Assembly (NCBI GenBank): GCA_030447445.1
Contig: JAUJOW010000001.1
Location: 402,263 to 453,633, forward strand
Source of the DNA: Acidimicrobiales bacterium
GTDB taxonomy: Bacteria; Actinomycetota; Acidimicrobiia; Acidimicrobiales; Iamiaceae
Length of the DNA stretch: 51,371 nt
Direction: 5' to 3'
This document shows positions 42,603 to 50,213 of this stretch, one piece after another; positions within the stretch are counted from its first letter, which is position 1; every line of letters starts with the position of its first letter. Position numbers and translations under genes: made by a program. The notes below the pieces were generated by a model. It ran no database searches. It was not told the DNA's origin and saw nothing but the letters and a program-made list of their open reading frames with translations.

Positions 42603-42755
42603 AGCGTCGTCGTCGTTGTTCACGACGAACAGGACGACGAGGGCAGCGATGATCAACACGGCGAGCAACGCCAGGAGGGCCCACAGGGCCCGCTTGCCGC
42701 CTCCCCCGCCGTCGTCGTCGCCGGCGGAGCGGGCCCCTCGAACAGTGCCGGTCAT
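42441..42755 (-). CDS. single-TM protein with the same Thr/Glu-rich tail
   Basis: 104 residues. A Gly/Asp-rich cytosolic start (about residues 1-22), one TM helix (LWALLALLAVLIIAALVVLFVV), then NNDDDADD and the 53-residue Thr/Glu tail. With positive residues KR just before the helix the tail should be outside. The ATG at 42755 has GGGAGAG and overlaps the stop of the upstream gene (ATGA). It is the TM-anchored twin of the lipoprotein at 41276-41524: same external tail, different anchor. Confidence 0.88.
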   Translation of the reverse strand: MTGTVRGARSAGDDDGGGGGKRALWALLALLAVLIIAALVVLFVVNNDDDADDNEAEVTETEDVTETEVEETTETEEPTETETETEEETEATETEVETETETES

Positions 42756-43582
42756 CGGACTCTCCCTTGGCTGGTGGTGGAACCTTGTGATCGCGTGTCG
42801 GGCTGTGCTGGCGGCTGCGGTTGCGCGGTCTGCTGGGCCTGCGCTTGGCGCTCACGGGCCCGCTGCTGGATGCGCTCCTTGGCCCCTTCCCGCTGCTGGC
42901 GGATCTGGGGCATCTCGTCGTCGAGGCGCTGGAGTGAGCGCTCCCACCGCTGGCGCATCGGGGCGATGCCGCCCCCGCCGACGGCGATGATGGTGACGCC
43001 GGCGATGGTGGCCAGCAGGGCGTAGAAGATGCCGGTCACGATGGCGGGGGCGATGTCGAGCTGGTCCAGGGCGGCGAACACGCCGACCACGAGGATGGCC
43101 ACACCTACGCCGTTGGCGAGGGCGGCGCCGTAGGACAGGCCCGCCAGGGTGGCGTCGAGCAGCTCCCGCACGGCGGCGCCGACGGCGGCGGCGATCACGA
43201 TGATCAGGAAGGCGGCGAAGACCTTCGGAAGGTAGGCGATGACGCTGGTCAGCAGGTCGCTGATCGGGTTCTGGCCGAAGACGCCGAACGCCATCTGGAG
43301 CACGAACAGGAACACGGCGTAGAAGACGAGCTTGGCGAGCAGGTCGCTGGCGTCGTACTTCGAGTTGTCGAGGGCCTTCTTGACCCCTCCCCGCTCGACG
43401 GCCCGGTCGAACCCGACCCGCTCGAGGACCTTGGCCACGATCTTCGACAGCGCCTTGGCCACGAAGTAGCCGACCACGAGGATGACCAGGAAGCCGAACA
43501 GCTTCGGGATGAAGGCCAACACGTCGCCGATGGCGTCGGACACACCGCCTTCGACGTCGATCTCGGCGAGCACGGATGGCAT
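42752..43582 (-). CDS. conserved-TM-helix membrane protein (MscS-like N-terminal repeat type)
   Basis: 276 residues. TM helices: LFGFLVILVVGYFVAKAL, LAKLVFYAVFLFVLQMAFG, VFAAFLIIVIAAAVGAAV, NGVGVAILVVGVFAALDQL and IFYALLATIAGVTIIAVGG. Segments such as ALSKIVAKVLERVGFD recall the conserved TM helix (CmpX / MscS-associated) family. A charged, Gln-rich cytosolic C-terminus follows. There is no MscS pore-lining domain, so it may be a channel-like or scaffolding protein. The start ATG 43582 has GAGGAG; translation is coupled to the next gene. Confidence 0.82.
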   Translation of the reverse strand: MPSVLAEIDVEGGVSDAIGDVLAFIPKLFGFLVILVVGYFVAKALSKIVAKVLERVGFDRAVERGGVKKALDNSKYDASDLLAKLVFYAVFLFVLQMAFGVFGQNPISDLLTSVIAYLPKVFAAFLIIVIAAAVGAAVRELLDATLAGLSYGAALANGVGVAILVVGVFAALDQLDIAPAIVTGIFYALLATIAGVTIIAVGGGGIAPMRQRWERSLQRLDDEMPQIRQQREGAKERIQQRARERQAQAQQTAQPQPPAQPDTRSQGSTTSQGRVR

Positions 43583-43651
43583 GGAGGCTCCTCGTGAGGG
43601 CAACGACGTTCGTCTCCTACACTCCTCTCAACGCGGCAGCGGCCCGCCCAT

Positions 43652-43675
43652 GACGCATCGTCGACGAGGTTTTCC
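43652..43675 (-). promoter_or_regulatory. ECF-like promoter motif upstream of the envelope module
   Basis: On the minus strand GGAAA (43675 to 43671), 15 bases, then CGTC (43655 to 43652). This resembles ECF promoters (GGAAC-N16/17-CGTC). It would give a leader of about 60 bases to ATG 43582. Only a suggestion: one base short in spacer and one mismatch. Confidence 0.25.
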
Positions 43676-43690
43676 GGATCAGCCCAAACC

Positions 43691-44926
43691 ATGGAGCACG
43701 ATGCAGATCTCGCCGACGATGAGATCGACGCTGTGGCCGCCGCCGTCGAGGACGTCCTGCGCCGCCGGGTCGGCGATCCCTCTCTGGTCGAGGACCTCCG
43801 GCAGGAGACGATCCTCAAGCTGAGTCGGGCGCGGGAACGCCTCGGGCCCGAGAGCGTCGTGCCCTACGCCGTGACCATCGCCAAGAACCTGGTGATCGCC
43901 CGGGCCCGGTCGCAGTCGGCCGAGGAGCGGAGCCTGGCCCGCGTCGGCCACGAGCTGCCGGGCGACGACCCGGCCGAGCTGGTCGTCCGCCGAGCCGAGA
44001 TCGCCGCCGTGAACCGGGCCCTCGCCGAGCTGAGCGACATCGATCGGGACGTGCTGATCTCCCACGTGGTCGACGAGCGCGACACCGCCTCGTTGGCCGA
44101 AGAGCTCGGCGCCACCTCCGGCGGGGTGGCGGCGAGGCTGGCCCGGACCCGGGCCCGCATGCGGGTGGAGTACCTGCTCGCCGCCCGCAGCGTCTCGCTC
44201 CCGACGACGGCCTGCATGCCGGTGCTCCTCGCCCTGTCCTCCGCCGACCGGCGACGCCAAGCTGCCATCGGCTCCGGCGCCCACCTGGTGGACTGCGAGA
44301 CCTGCGCCGACCTCGCCCCTCCTTTGGTCGAGCGCCGGCGCAGCATCGCCGCCATCCTCCCCGTCCCGTTCCTCGCCCCCCTCTTCGGCACGCTGCGGCG
44401 GTGGGTGGCGAGCCACCCGGCCATCAGCGTCACCTCCGCCGGCACGGTGGCCGTCGGTGGCGCCCTCGCCGCCGCTGCCGTCCTGGGAGGCGGCGGTGAA
44501 CCGGCGGCGGCACCGCGGACCACGACCACGACGACGACGGCGACGACGAGCACAGCGCCGCCACCGCCCACCGTCGCCATCGACGGCCAACCCCTCGGCT
44601 CACCCGCTCTCGACCCGAACCTGGGCAACGAGCAGGGCGCGACGGTCACCGTCGACCGGGCCATCGTGGTCGACGTCCCCGCCGACGAGGGGTTCTGGCT
44701 CGACGGCGGTGGGGGCCGCCGCCTCTGGGTCCAGTTGGTCACGGGAGGCGAGTCGCCGCTCCAGATCAAAGCCGGCCAACGGCTGTCCTTCGTCGGGGGC
44801 CTCGTTGGGCACGCCCCCGGCTACGCCGAGACCCAGGGCGTGGCCCCCGAGGATGGCGCCGCCGCGCTCGACCGAGCCGGCGCCCACCTCGAGGCGCGAG
44901 AGTCCGACATCCGCGTCGTCGAGTGA
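43691..44926 (+). CDS. ECF sigma factor fused to Hx3Cx2C motif, TM helix and external domain
   Basis: 411 residues. Sigma region 2 about 13-80 (VEDLRQETILKLSRARERL, PYAVTIAKNLVIARARS), region 4 about 105-160 (LAEELGATSGGVAARLAR is the helix-turn-helix). Then H198-x3-C202-x2-C205 (GAHLVDCETC), the zinc motif of anti-sigma factors, a TM helix about 244-266, a Thr run 277-289 and an external beta-rich domain about 292-411. Thus sigma factor and anti-sigma-like sensor are one chain. It would stay at the membrane until released. ATG 43691 has a poor ribosome site. Divergent from the membrane module. ECF factors with such C-terminal extensions are known in actinobacteria (ECF52-like, from memory). 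Confidence 0.82.
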   Translation: MEHDADLADDEIDAVAAAVEDVLRRRVGDPSLVEDLRQETILKLSRARERLGPESVVPYAVTIAKNLVIARARSQSAEERSLARVGHELPGDDPAELVVRRAEIAAVNRALAELSDIDRDVLISHVVDERDTASLAEELGATSGGVAARLARTRARMRVEYLLAARSVSLPTTACMPVLLALSSADRRRQAAIGSGAHLVDCETCADLAPPLVERRRSIAAILPVPFLAPLFGTLRRWVASHPAISVTSAGTVAVGGALAAAAVLGGGGEPAAAPRTTTTTTTATTSTAPPPPTVAIDGQPLGSPALDPNLGNEQGATVTVDRAIVVDVPADEGFWLDGGGGRRLWVQLVTGGESPLQIKAGQRLSFVGGLVGHAPGYAETQGVAPEDGAAALDRAGAHLEARESDIRVVE

Positions 44927-45027
44927 GCCTCGGCCCGAGGCCCGAGCTCCATACAGGTTGCGCGGATAGGTCACGTCGTGTCTCCGAAATCAGTGCGGCT
45001 TCGCCGCAACACGCGCCGTACTTGATG

Positions 45028-45056
45028 GAGGCCTCGCCTATCGGCTCGGCCTCTTT
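45028..45056 (+). terminator. intrinsic terminator after the sigma gene
   Basis: GAGGCC (45028-45033) and GGCCTC (45048-45053) pair; GCC and GGC inside extend the stem across a TC/TC internal loop, with a TATC loop. TTT follows. It lies between the convergent sigma and receptor-like genes and can serve both directions. Confidence 0.65.
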
Positions 45057-45753
45057 AGACCGCCGCCGAGAGGGCGGCGTGGAGGCGGACGATGGCCGCC
45101 GGCGTGCGCACCCCCCACCAGAAGAGGTCCTGGCCGTCGACGAGCACGGTCGGGCCGACAGCGGCGAGCTCGGGCAGGTGGCGAGCACGGAACGGGTACG
45201 GCTCGGAGGGGGCGACCACGATGTCGGGGCGCCGGCGGGCGACGTCGGTGAGGTCGGTGGTCGGGTAGCGCTCCTCGGCGCCGGCGAACACGTTGCCCAC
45301 CCCGATGGCGGCCAGCACCGAGGAACCGTAGGTGTCGGCGTTCATCGTCATCCACGGACGGCGCCACACGGGCACGAAGGCACAGGTCCCGAGCGGGACC
45401 ACGGCTGCGACCGGCTCCGGCTGTTCGGGACGGCAACCCACGGCGGCGGCCAGCTCGTCGAGGGCGGGTCCCACCTCGGCCACCGAGCGGGGTGAGCACG
45501 AGTGCACGGCCACCCCGGCGGCGGTGAGGGCGTCGGCGTCGGCCCGCCGGTTCTCCTCGTCGCACATCACGACGAGGTCGGGGGCGAGGGCGACGATGGC
45601 GGCGACGTCGGGATCCTTGGTGCCGCCGACGTGGGCCAGCTCGGGGCGCTCGCAGAAGCGGGTGCAGGCCACCGGCTCCACCCCCCAGGCCAGGAGCGTC
45701 TCGGTGACCGACGGGACCAGGCTCACCACCCGGGCCCGGGCTCGGGCGTTCAC
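45055..45753 (-). CDS. BtuF-like corrinoid/metal receptor protein
   Basis: 232 residues, helical-backbone metal-receptor (periplasmic binding protein class III) fold: RVVSLVPSVTETLLAWGVEPVACT, DPDVAAIVALAPDLVV, and WMTMNADTYGSSVLAAIGV. This resembles cobalamin-binding BtuF-type proteins, but there is no signal peptide or lipobox and no ABC transporter next to it, so it may be cytosolic. The start overlaps the PH-domain gene by 4 bases (GTGA). Role unknown. Confidence 0.8.
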   Translation of the reverse strand: MNARARARVVSLVPSVTETLLAWGVEPVACTRFCERPELAHVGGTKDPDVAAIVALAPDLVVMCDEENRRADADALTAAGVAVHSCSPRSVAEVGPALDELAAAVGCRPEQPEPVAAVVPLGTCAFVPVWRRPWMTMNADTYGSSVLAAIGVGNVFAGAEERYPTTDLTDVARRRPDIVVAPSEPYPFRARHLPELAAVGPTVLVDGQDLFWWGVRTPAAIVRLHAALSAAV

Positions 45754-46376
45754 GGGGCCAGCAGACGCGCCTTCTCGGCCTCGTACTGCGCCGGGCTGAG
45801 CGCTCCCCGTTCCACGAGCCCATGCAGCTTCTCGAGCTGCTCGGCCACCGACAGGCCGCTGGCCGGACCCCGCACCCGGTCGAACTTGCGGTTCTCGTTG
45901 CTCTCCATCTGGACGTAGATCTCACGCTGGACGACCGCCGGCCTGCGGATGTCGGTGAACGACTGGCGGCCCTGCTCGCCGGCCGACTCGAGGACGAGGT
46001 CACCGGAGCCGAACATCCGCTCGAACAGCGACTGGTTGAAGAAGACGGTGTTGATGCGCTCGAGCGGGATCTCGATGCCGGACTTGGAGAGCACGCCGCC
46101 GCGGGAGATGAGCCGGTCGCTCGTGAGCACCAGGTTGGTGCTTGCCCAGCCGGCGTACCTGACGCCGAACCACACCAGGGCCACGACGACGAGCACGCCG
46201 GCAGCCACGTTGAGCGCCGTGCCGGCGTCGCCCTCGGGACCGATGGCCAGGACGACGGCGCCGACGACGATGGCGGCCACGAGCGCCGCCGCTGGGCGAG
46301 CGAGGTAGACCCAGTGCGGCCGCAGGTCGAGGACCAGCTCCTCACCGTCGTTCAGCAACTTGCGAGGGAAGGCCAC
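45750..46376 (-). CDS. membrane PH-domain protein with SHOCT tail
   Basis: 208 residues. Two TM helices (AAALVAAIVVGAVVLAI, VAAGVLVVVALVWFGVRYA), then a bacterial PH domain with VLTSDRLISRGGVLSKSGIEIPLERINTV in outline, and a C-terminal SHOCT motif (GLSVAEQLEKLHGLVERGALS). SHOCT modules bind or oligomerise. GTG 46376 follows a TACGCT box after 7 bases, so leaderless. Coupled to the receptor-like gene. Confidence 0.88.
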   Translation of the reverse strand: MAFPRKLLNDGEELVLDLRPHWVYLARPAAALVAAIVVGAVVLAIGPEGDAGTALNVAAGVLVVVALVWFGVRYAGWASTNLVLTSDRLISRGGVLSKSGIEIPLERINTVFFNQSLFERMFGSGDLVLESAGEQGRQSFTDIRRPAVVQREIYVQMESNENRKFDRVRGPASGLSVAEQLEKLHGLVERGALSPAQYEAEKARLLAP

Positions 46377-46383
46377 GACGCGA

Positions 46384-46389
46384 AGCGTA
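46384..46389 (-). promoter_or_regulatory. leaderless -10 box of the PH-domain gene
   Basis: On the minus strand TACGCT (46389 to 46384), 7 bases before GTG 46376. Confidence 0.55.
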
Positions 46390-46450
46390 GCCAGGGGCAG
46401 TGAGCACCGGCCCGAGCGTCGGCCACCGCCGGCCGGGAAGACTGTGCCGG

Positions 46451-46795
46451 TCAGCCCCAGCCGAGCTGGTGGAGGCGGTCGTCGTCGATGCCGAAGTGGT
46501 GGCCGACTTCGTGGATGACCGTGGTGCGGACCTGGTCGACCACCGCCGCCTCGGAGTCACAGGATGCACACACCGCCCGACGGAAGATGGTGATGCGGTC
46601 GGGCATGGCCATGAGCCCGTAGCCGGCATCCCGCTCGGTCAGGGGCACGCCCTCGTACCGGCCGAGGAGGTCGGCCCGCCGGCCGTCCTCAACCACCACG
46701 GCCACGTTGTCGACCAGGCGCCCGATGTCCGGCGGGAGGTCGTCGAGGGCGTCAGCCACCAGCTCCTCGAAGCGCGCTCGTCCGACCTCCACCAC
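46451..46795 (-). CDS. zincin-like metallopeptidase-family protein
   Basis: 114 residues, the small zincin_1/MMP-like family. HExxH is HEVGHHFGIDDDRLHQLG; the third ligand is likely the downstream Asp/His. FEELVADALDDLPPDI and VPLTERDAGYG are family marks. Cys pair CASC is present. Two adjacent GTG codons (46795, 46792) could start it; the first is favoured because a TACCCT box ends 7 bases before it. Function of the family is unknown. Divergent from uvrD2 with a 34-bp gap. Confidence 0.88.
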   Translation of the reverse strand: MVEVGRARFEELVADALDDLPPDIGRLVDNVAVVVEDGRRADLLGRYEGVPLTERDAGYGLMAMPDRITIFRRAVCASCDSEAAVVDQVRTTVIHEVGHHFGIDDDRLHQLGWG

Positions 46796-46802
46796 CGACG
46801 GC

Positions 46803-46822
46803 AGGGTACCGCTCGGTACTCT
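46803..46822. promoter_or_regulatory. interleaved divergent leaderless promoters (zincin / uvrD2)
   Basis: Minus: TACCCT (46808 to 46803), 7 bases before GTG 46795. Plus: TACTCT (46817-46822), 7 bases before GTG 46830. An inverted repeat GTACC-GCTC-GGTAC (46806-46819) joins them. Confidence 0.6.
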
Positions 46823-46829
46823 CCGGACC

Positions 46830-48881
46830 GTGACCGCTGCCGGCCTCCTCGCCGGCCTCGACGAGGGCCAACGCCGGGCCGTCACCAGCCCGGCGGCACC
46901 GTTGTGCATCCTGGCCGGGGCCGGATCGGGCAAGACCCGGGTCCTCACCCGGCGCATCGCCCACCGCGCCGTGGTGGGCAGCGCCGACAGCCGCCACGTG
47001 CTGGCCCTGACGTTCACCCGCCGAGCCGCCGGCGAGCTGGCCGGCCGGCTCCGCCGCCTCGGCCTGCGCGACCTGCCCACCACCGGCACCTTCCACGCCG
47101 TGGCCTGGGCCCAGCTCCACACCTGGTGGAAGGGAGCCGGCCGGAGCGCTCCCGGACTGGTCGAGCACAAGGGCCGCCTGCTCGGTCGGATCCTCGGGCG
47201 CACCACCCGCATGTCCCCGGGTGAGCTGGCGACCGAGATCGAGTGGGCCCGGGCCCGGCTGGTGGCGCCGGACCGCTACCCCCGGGCAGCTGCGGTGGCC
47301 GACCGCCGGACGGCGCTCGATCGCGACCGGGTGGCGGCCCTCTACGCCGCCTACGAGGACGAGAAGCGGCGTCGCCACCTCGTCGACTTCGACGACCTGC
47401 TGACCCGCTGCATCGACACGATGGCCACCGATCAGGCCTTCGCCGACGCTCAACGGTGGCGCTTCCGGCACCTGTTCGTCGATGAGTTCCAGGACGTCAA
47501 CCCGCTCCAGCTCCGGCTGCTCACGGCCTGGCTCGGCCGTCGGGCCGACCTGTGCGTGGTCGGTGACCCGAACCAGGCCATCTACCGCTGGAACGGGGCC
47601 GACGTTTCCTTCCTCATCGACTTCCCCCTCCACTTCCCCGGGGCCGAGGTGGTGGAGCTGGTCGACAACTACCGCTCCTCGCCCCAGGTCCTGGCCGTGG
47701 CCGCCGCCGTGCTCGACCGGGGCGGGGCCTCAGTCGGACCCGTCGGCACCACCGGCGGCGGGCGGTTGCGAGCCAACCGACCCAGTGGTCCGGTGCCGAC
47801 CGTCGTGGCCTACCCCTCGGAAGAGGACGAGGCCCGTGGGGTGGCCAGGGCCGTGCGTGACCACCATCGCCCCGGCGGGCGCTGGGGGGGCCAGGCCGTG
47901 CTGGTCCGGACCCACGACCAGGCCCTCGTCTTCGGCGAGGCTCTCCGCCGGGCCCGGATCCCCCATCGGGTCCGTGGCGGCACGTCGTTCCTGGCTCGTC
48001 CCGAGGTGCGCGACGCGCTCCGCGACCTCACCGGCCGCCCACCGCCCCTGGCCGCGGCCGTCGAGGACCTCGCCGTCGGTCTGGCCGACGACCCATCGCC
48101 CGAGACCGACGCCGCCCACGAGCGCCGAGCGGCCCTCGAGACGTTGGTGCGCCTGGGCCGGGAGTTCTGCGCCGACGACCCCCACGGCACGGCCGCCGAG
48201 CTGCGGACGTGGTTGGCGGCCACCGTGGCCTCCGACGATCCTCGCTTCGCCGTCGACGCTGTCGAGGTCGTCACCTTCCACGCCGCCAAGGGGCTCGAGT
48301 GGCCGGTGGTCCATGTCGCCGGGCTCGAGGACGGCCTGGTGCCGATCAGCCACGCCCGCAGCGACGAGGCGGTGGCGGAGGAGCGACGACTGCTGTACGT
48401 GGCCCTCACCCGGGCCGAGGAGGTGCTGCGCTGCACATGGGCCGAGCAGCGCACCTTCGGTGAGCGCACCGTGCAGCGCCGTCCATCGCCCTGGTTGGCG
48501 GCCGCCACCGATGCCGTGGCTGCCATCGAGGCAGCGGTGGGCGCCGTCGACCGGGATCAGGCGCTGGCACGGGTGCGCGCCCGTCTCGACACCCTGCCCG
48601 GCGACGGCGGCCCCGGGGACGACCGGTTGGGACCGGCCGGGAGCGCTGGGCGGTCCGATGACGAGCTGTTGGCCGACCTCTGGGCCTGGCGGGCGCGGGT
48701 GGCACGGGGCGCCGGGGTGCCGGCCGCGGTGGTGCTCGGGGACCCCACCCTGGCCGCCGTGGCCGAGCGGCGGCCCCGGTCGCCCGACGACCTGGAGGGG
48801 CTGCCGGGCCTCGGGCCGGTGCGGGTGGGCGAGTACGGCGACACCCTGCTCGCCCTCGTCGCCGCCCATGACCCCACCTGA
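46830..48881 (+). CDS. uvrD2: UvrD2-like SF1 helicase with HRDC domain
   Basis: 683 residues, superfamily 1A 3'-5' helicase. Walker A ILAGAGSGKTRVLT, Ia LALTFTRRAAGEL, II LFVDEFQDVNPLQ, III GDPNQAIYRW, IV VELVDNYRSSP, V VVTFHAAKGLEWPVV, VI LLYVALTRAEEVLRC. A C-terminal HRDC domain (RSPDDLEGLPGLGPVRVGEYG) is typical of mycobacterial UvrD2. I see no four-Cys zinc segment before it, which UvrD2 usually has. GTG 46830 lies 7 bases after TACTCT, leaderless. Probably DNA repair or replication. Confidence 0.93.
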   Translation: MTAAGLLAGLDEGQRRAVTSPAAPLCILAGAGSGKTRVLTRRIAHRAVVGSADSRHVLALTFTRRAAGELAGRLRRLGLRDLPTTGTFHAVAWAQLHTWWKGAGRSAPGLVEHKGRLLGRILGRTTRMSPGELATEIEWARARLVAPDRYPRAAAVADRRTALDRDRVAALYAAYEDEKRRRHLVDFDDLLTRCIDTMATDQAFADAQRWRFRHLFVDEFQDVNPLQLRLLTAWLGRRADLCVVGDPNQAIYRWNGADVSFLIDFPLHFPGAEVVELVDNYRSSPQVLAVAAAVLDRGGASVGPVGTTGGGRLRANRPSGPVPTVVAYPSEEDEARGVARAVRDHHRPGGRWGGQAVLVRTHDQALVFGEALRRARIPHRVRGGTSFLARPEVRDALRDLTGRPPPLAAAVEDLAVGLADDPSPETDAAHERRAALETLVRLGREFCADDPHGTAAELRTWLAATVASDDPRFAVDAVEVVTFHAAKGLEWPVVHVAGLEDGLVPISHARSDEAVAEERRLLYVALTRAEEVLRCTWAEQRTFGERTVQRRPSPWLAAATDAVAAIEAAVGAVDRDQALARVRARLDTLPGDGGPGDDRLGPAGSAGRSDDELLADLWAWRARVARGAGVPAAVVLGDPTLAAVAERRPRSPDDLEGLPGLGPVRVGEYGDTLLALVAAHDPT

Positions 48882-48954
48882 GCGCACCACCGCCGATGCG
48901 CCAGCGCTCGATCCCATCGGTCGGGCCGCGCCGTCGGCTACAACAACGCCACCC

Positions 48955-49464
48955 ATGCGCTTCGAGCTGACCCAACGATTCGCCGGTCCCGTCGCCGAGG
49001 TGGCCGACGCCTTCTGCGATCCGGGCTTCTACGAGCTGCTGGCCGACGCCCCCAAGCTCGGTCGTCCCGAGGTGCTCGGGCGGGAAGCCGACGCCGGCGG
49101 GCAGCGGGTGACGATGCGGGTCCGCTACCGCTTCACCGGTGACCTGTCCTCGGCGGCTCGCGCCGTGCTCGACCCGACCAAGCTGACGTGGGTGGAGGAG
49201 ACGGTGCACGACCTCGCCGCCCGCCGGGCCCGCTTCGTGCTCCATCCCGATCACTACGCCGACCGGTTCCGGTGCTCGGGCTCGTACTGGTTCACCCCGG
49301 CCGGCGACGACGCCGGCGCCACCATCCGCCACGCCGAGGGCGAGGTCAAGGTGAAGGCCCCGCTCGTGGCCGGCACCGTCGAGCGGGCCATCGTGTCGGG
49401 GCTGCGGGAGCACCTCGACGACGAGGTCGCCGTGGTCGCCCGGTTCCTGGCCGGCCGGGCCTGA
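48955..49464 (+). CDS. DUF2505 (SRPBCC-like) protein
   Basis: 169 residues: MRFELTQRFAGPVAEVADAF, a central RVRYRFTGDLSSAARAVLD, SGSYWFTPAGDDAG, and a C-terminal helix. It matches DUF2505, a START/SRPBCC-like ligand-binding fold common in actinobacteria with unknown ligand. ATG 48955 lies 73 bases after uvrD2 with no clear ribosome site (a weak TACAAC is nearby). Convergent with the thioesterase gene. Confidence 0.85.
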   Translation: MRFELTQRFAGPVAEVADAFCDPGFYELLADAPKLGRPEVLGREADAGGQRVTMRVRYRFTGDLSSAARAVLDPTKLTWVEETVHDLAARRARFVLHPDHYADRFRCSGSYWFTPAGDDAGATIRHAEGEVKVKAPLVAGTVERAIVSGLREHLDDEVAVVARFLAGRA

Positions 49465-49475
49465 GGGCACCGCTT

Positions 49476-50213
49476 TCAGCCGAGGCGGCGGTCGCGCGCC
49501 TCCTTCAGCTCCCGGAACCGCTCGGGGGGGATGGACACGAAGATCCCCTCGGCCTCGGCGGTGAGCAGGTCGCCGGCGTACACCCGGCCGACGGTGAACA
49601 CCTTGCGCCCCTCGGTCCGGTCGAACTCGCCTTCGAACCGGAGCTCGGTGTGCAAGGGCGTGGGCGCGCGGTACCGGATGGTCAGCGTGCCGGTCATCCC
49701 GGGGCTGCCGGAGAGGGTCTGGGCCGAGCCGAGCACCTCGTCGAAGGCGGCGGCCACGTACCCGCCGTGCACGCACCCAGGCGGGCCCTCGTAGGCCGAG
49801 CCGAAGGTGGCGGTGCCACGGATCGTCCCGTCGACCAGCTCGACCGTGATCGGTGGGGCCAGGGGGTTGGCCCGGCCGATGAGCGGGCTGTGGTCGAAGA
49901 AGGCGCTGGGGTCGCCGCCCGCCATCGCCGCCTCGGCGAAGCCGTCATAGACGCTCTTCGGACCGCTGCCGGCGAACCGCTCGGCCACCCGCTCGAGCTC
50001 GGCGGCGGTCTCGGTGATCACGGCGTCGGGGGCGCCGGTGCCGACGAGGCGCTCGATGAGCAGCCGGGCGGCGTCGGCCAAGCGTCGCAGCTCACGGCGG
50101 CGGGGGGCCACGTCACCGTCGCGAGCGGCGAGCACCCGTGGCGCCATGATGGTCTTGGTGGGGTCGGCGGGGGCGTCGTCGGCGGGGGCGTTGTCCATGG
50201 GTTCCTCGGTCAT
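49476..50213 (-). CDS. hotdog-fold acyl-CoA thioesterase-like protein
   Basis: 245 residues. The hotdog domain is in the C-terminal half (GCVHGGYVAAAFDEVLG, GTLTIRYRAPTPLHTEL), similar to PaaI/THEM4-type thioesterases. HGG and the acidic Asp on the central helix fit the active site. The first 100 residues are helical and less conserved. The ATG at 50213 overlaps the exonuclease III stop (ATGA). Substrate unknown. Confidence 0.85.
   Translation of the reverse strand: MTEEPMDNAPADDAPADPTKTIMAPRVLAARDGDVAPRRRELRRLADAARLLIERLVGTGAPDAVITETAAELERVAERFAGSGPKSVYDGFAEAAMAGGDPSAFFDHSPLIGRANPLAPPITVELVDGTIRGTATFGSAYEGPPGCVHGGYVAAAFDEVLGSAQTLSGSPGMTGTLTIRYRAPTPLHTELRFEGEFDRTEGRKVFTVGRVYAGDLLTAEAEGIFVSIPPERFRELKEARDRRLG

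Noticed and set aside
44927..45054. A small RNA or tRNA in the gap after the sigma gene.
   Set aside because: A short TGCGGC-TTC-GCCGCA hairpin and the terminator are visible, but no cloverleaf, T-loop or promoter.
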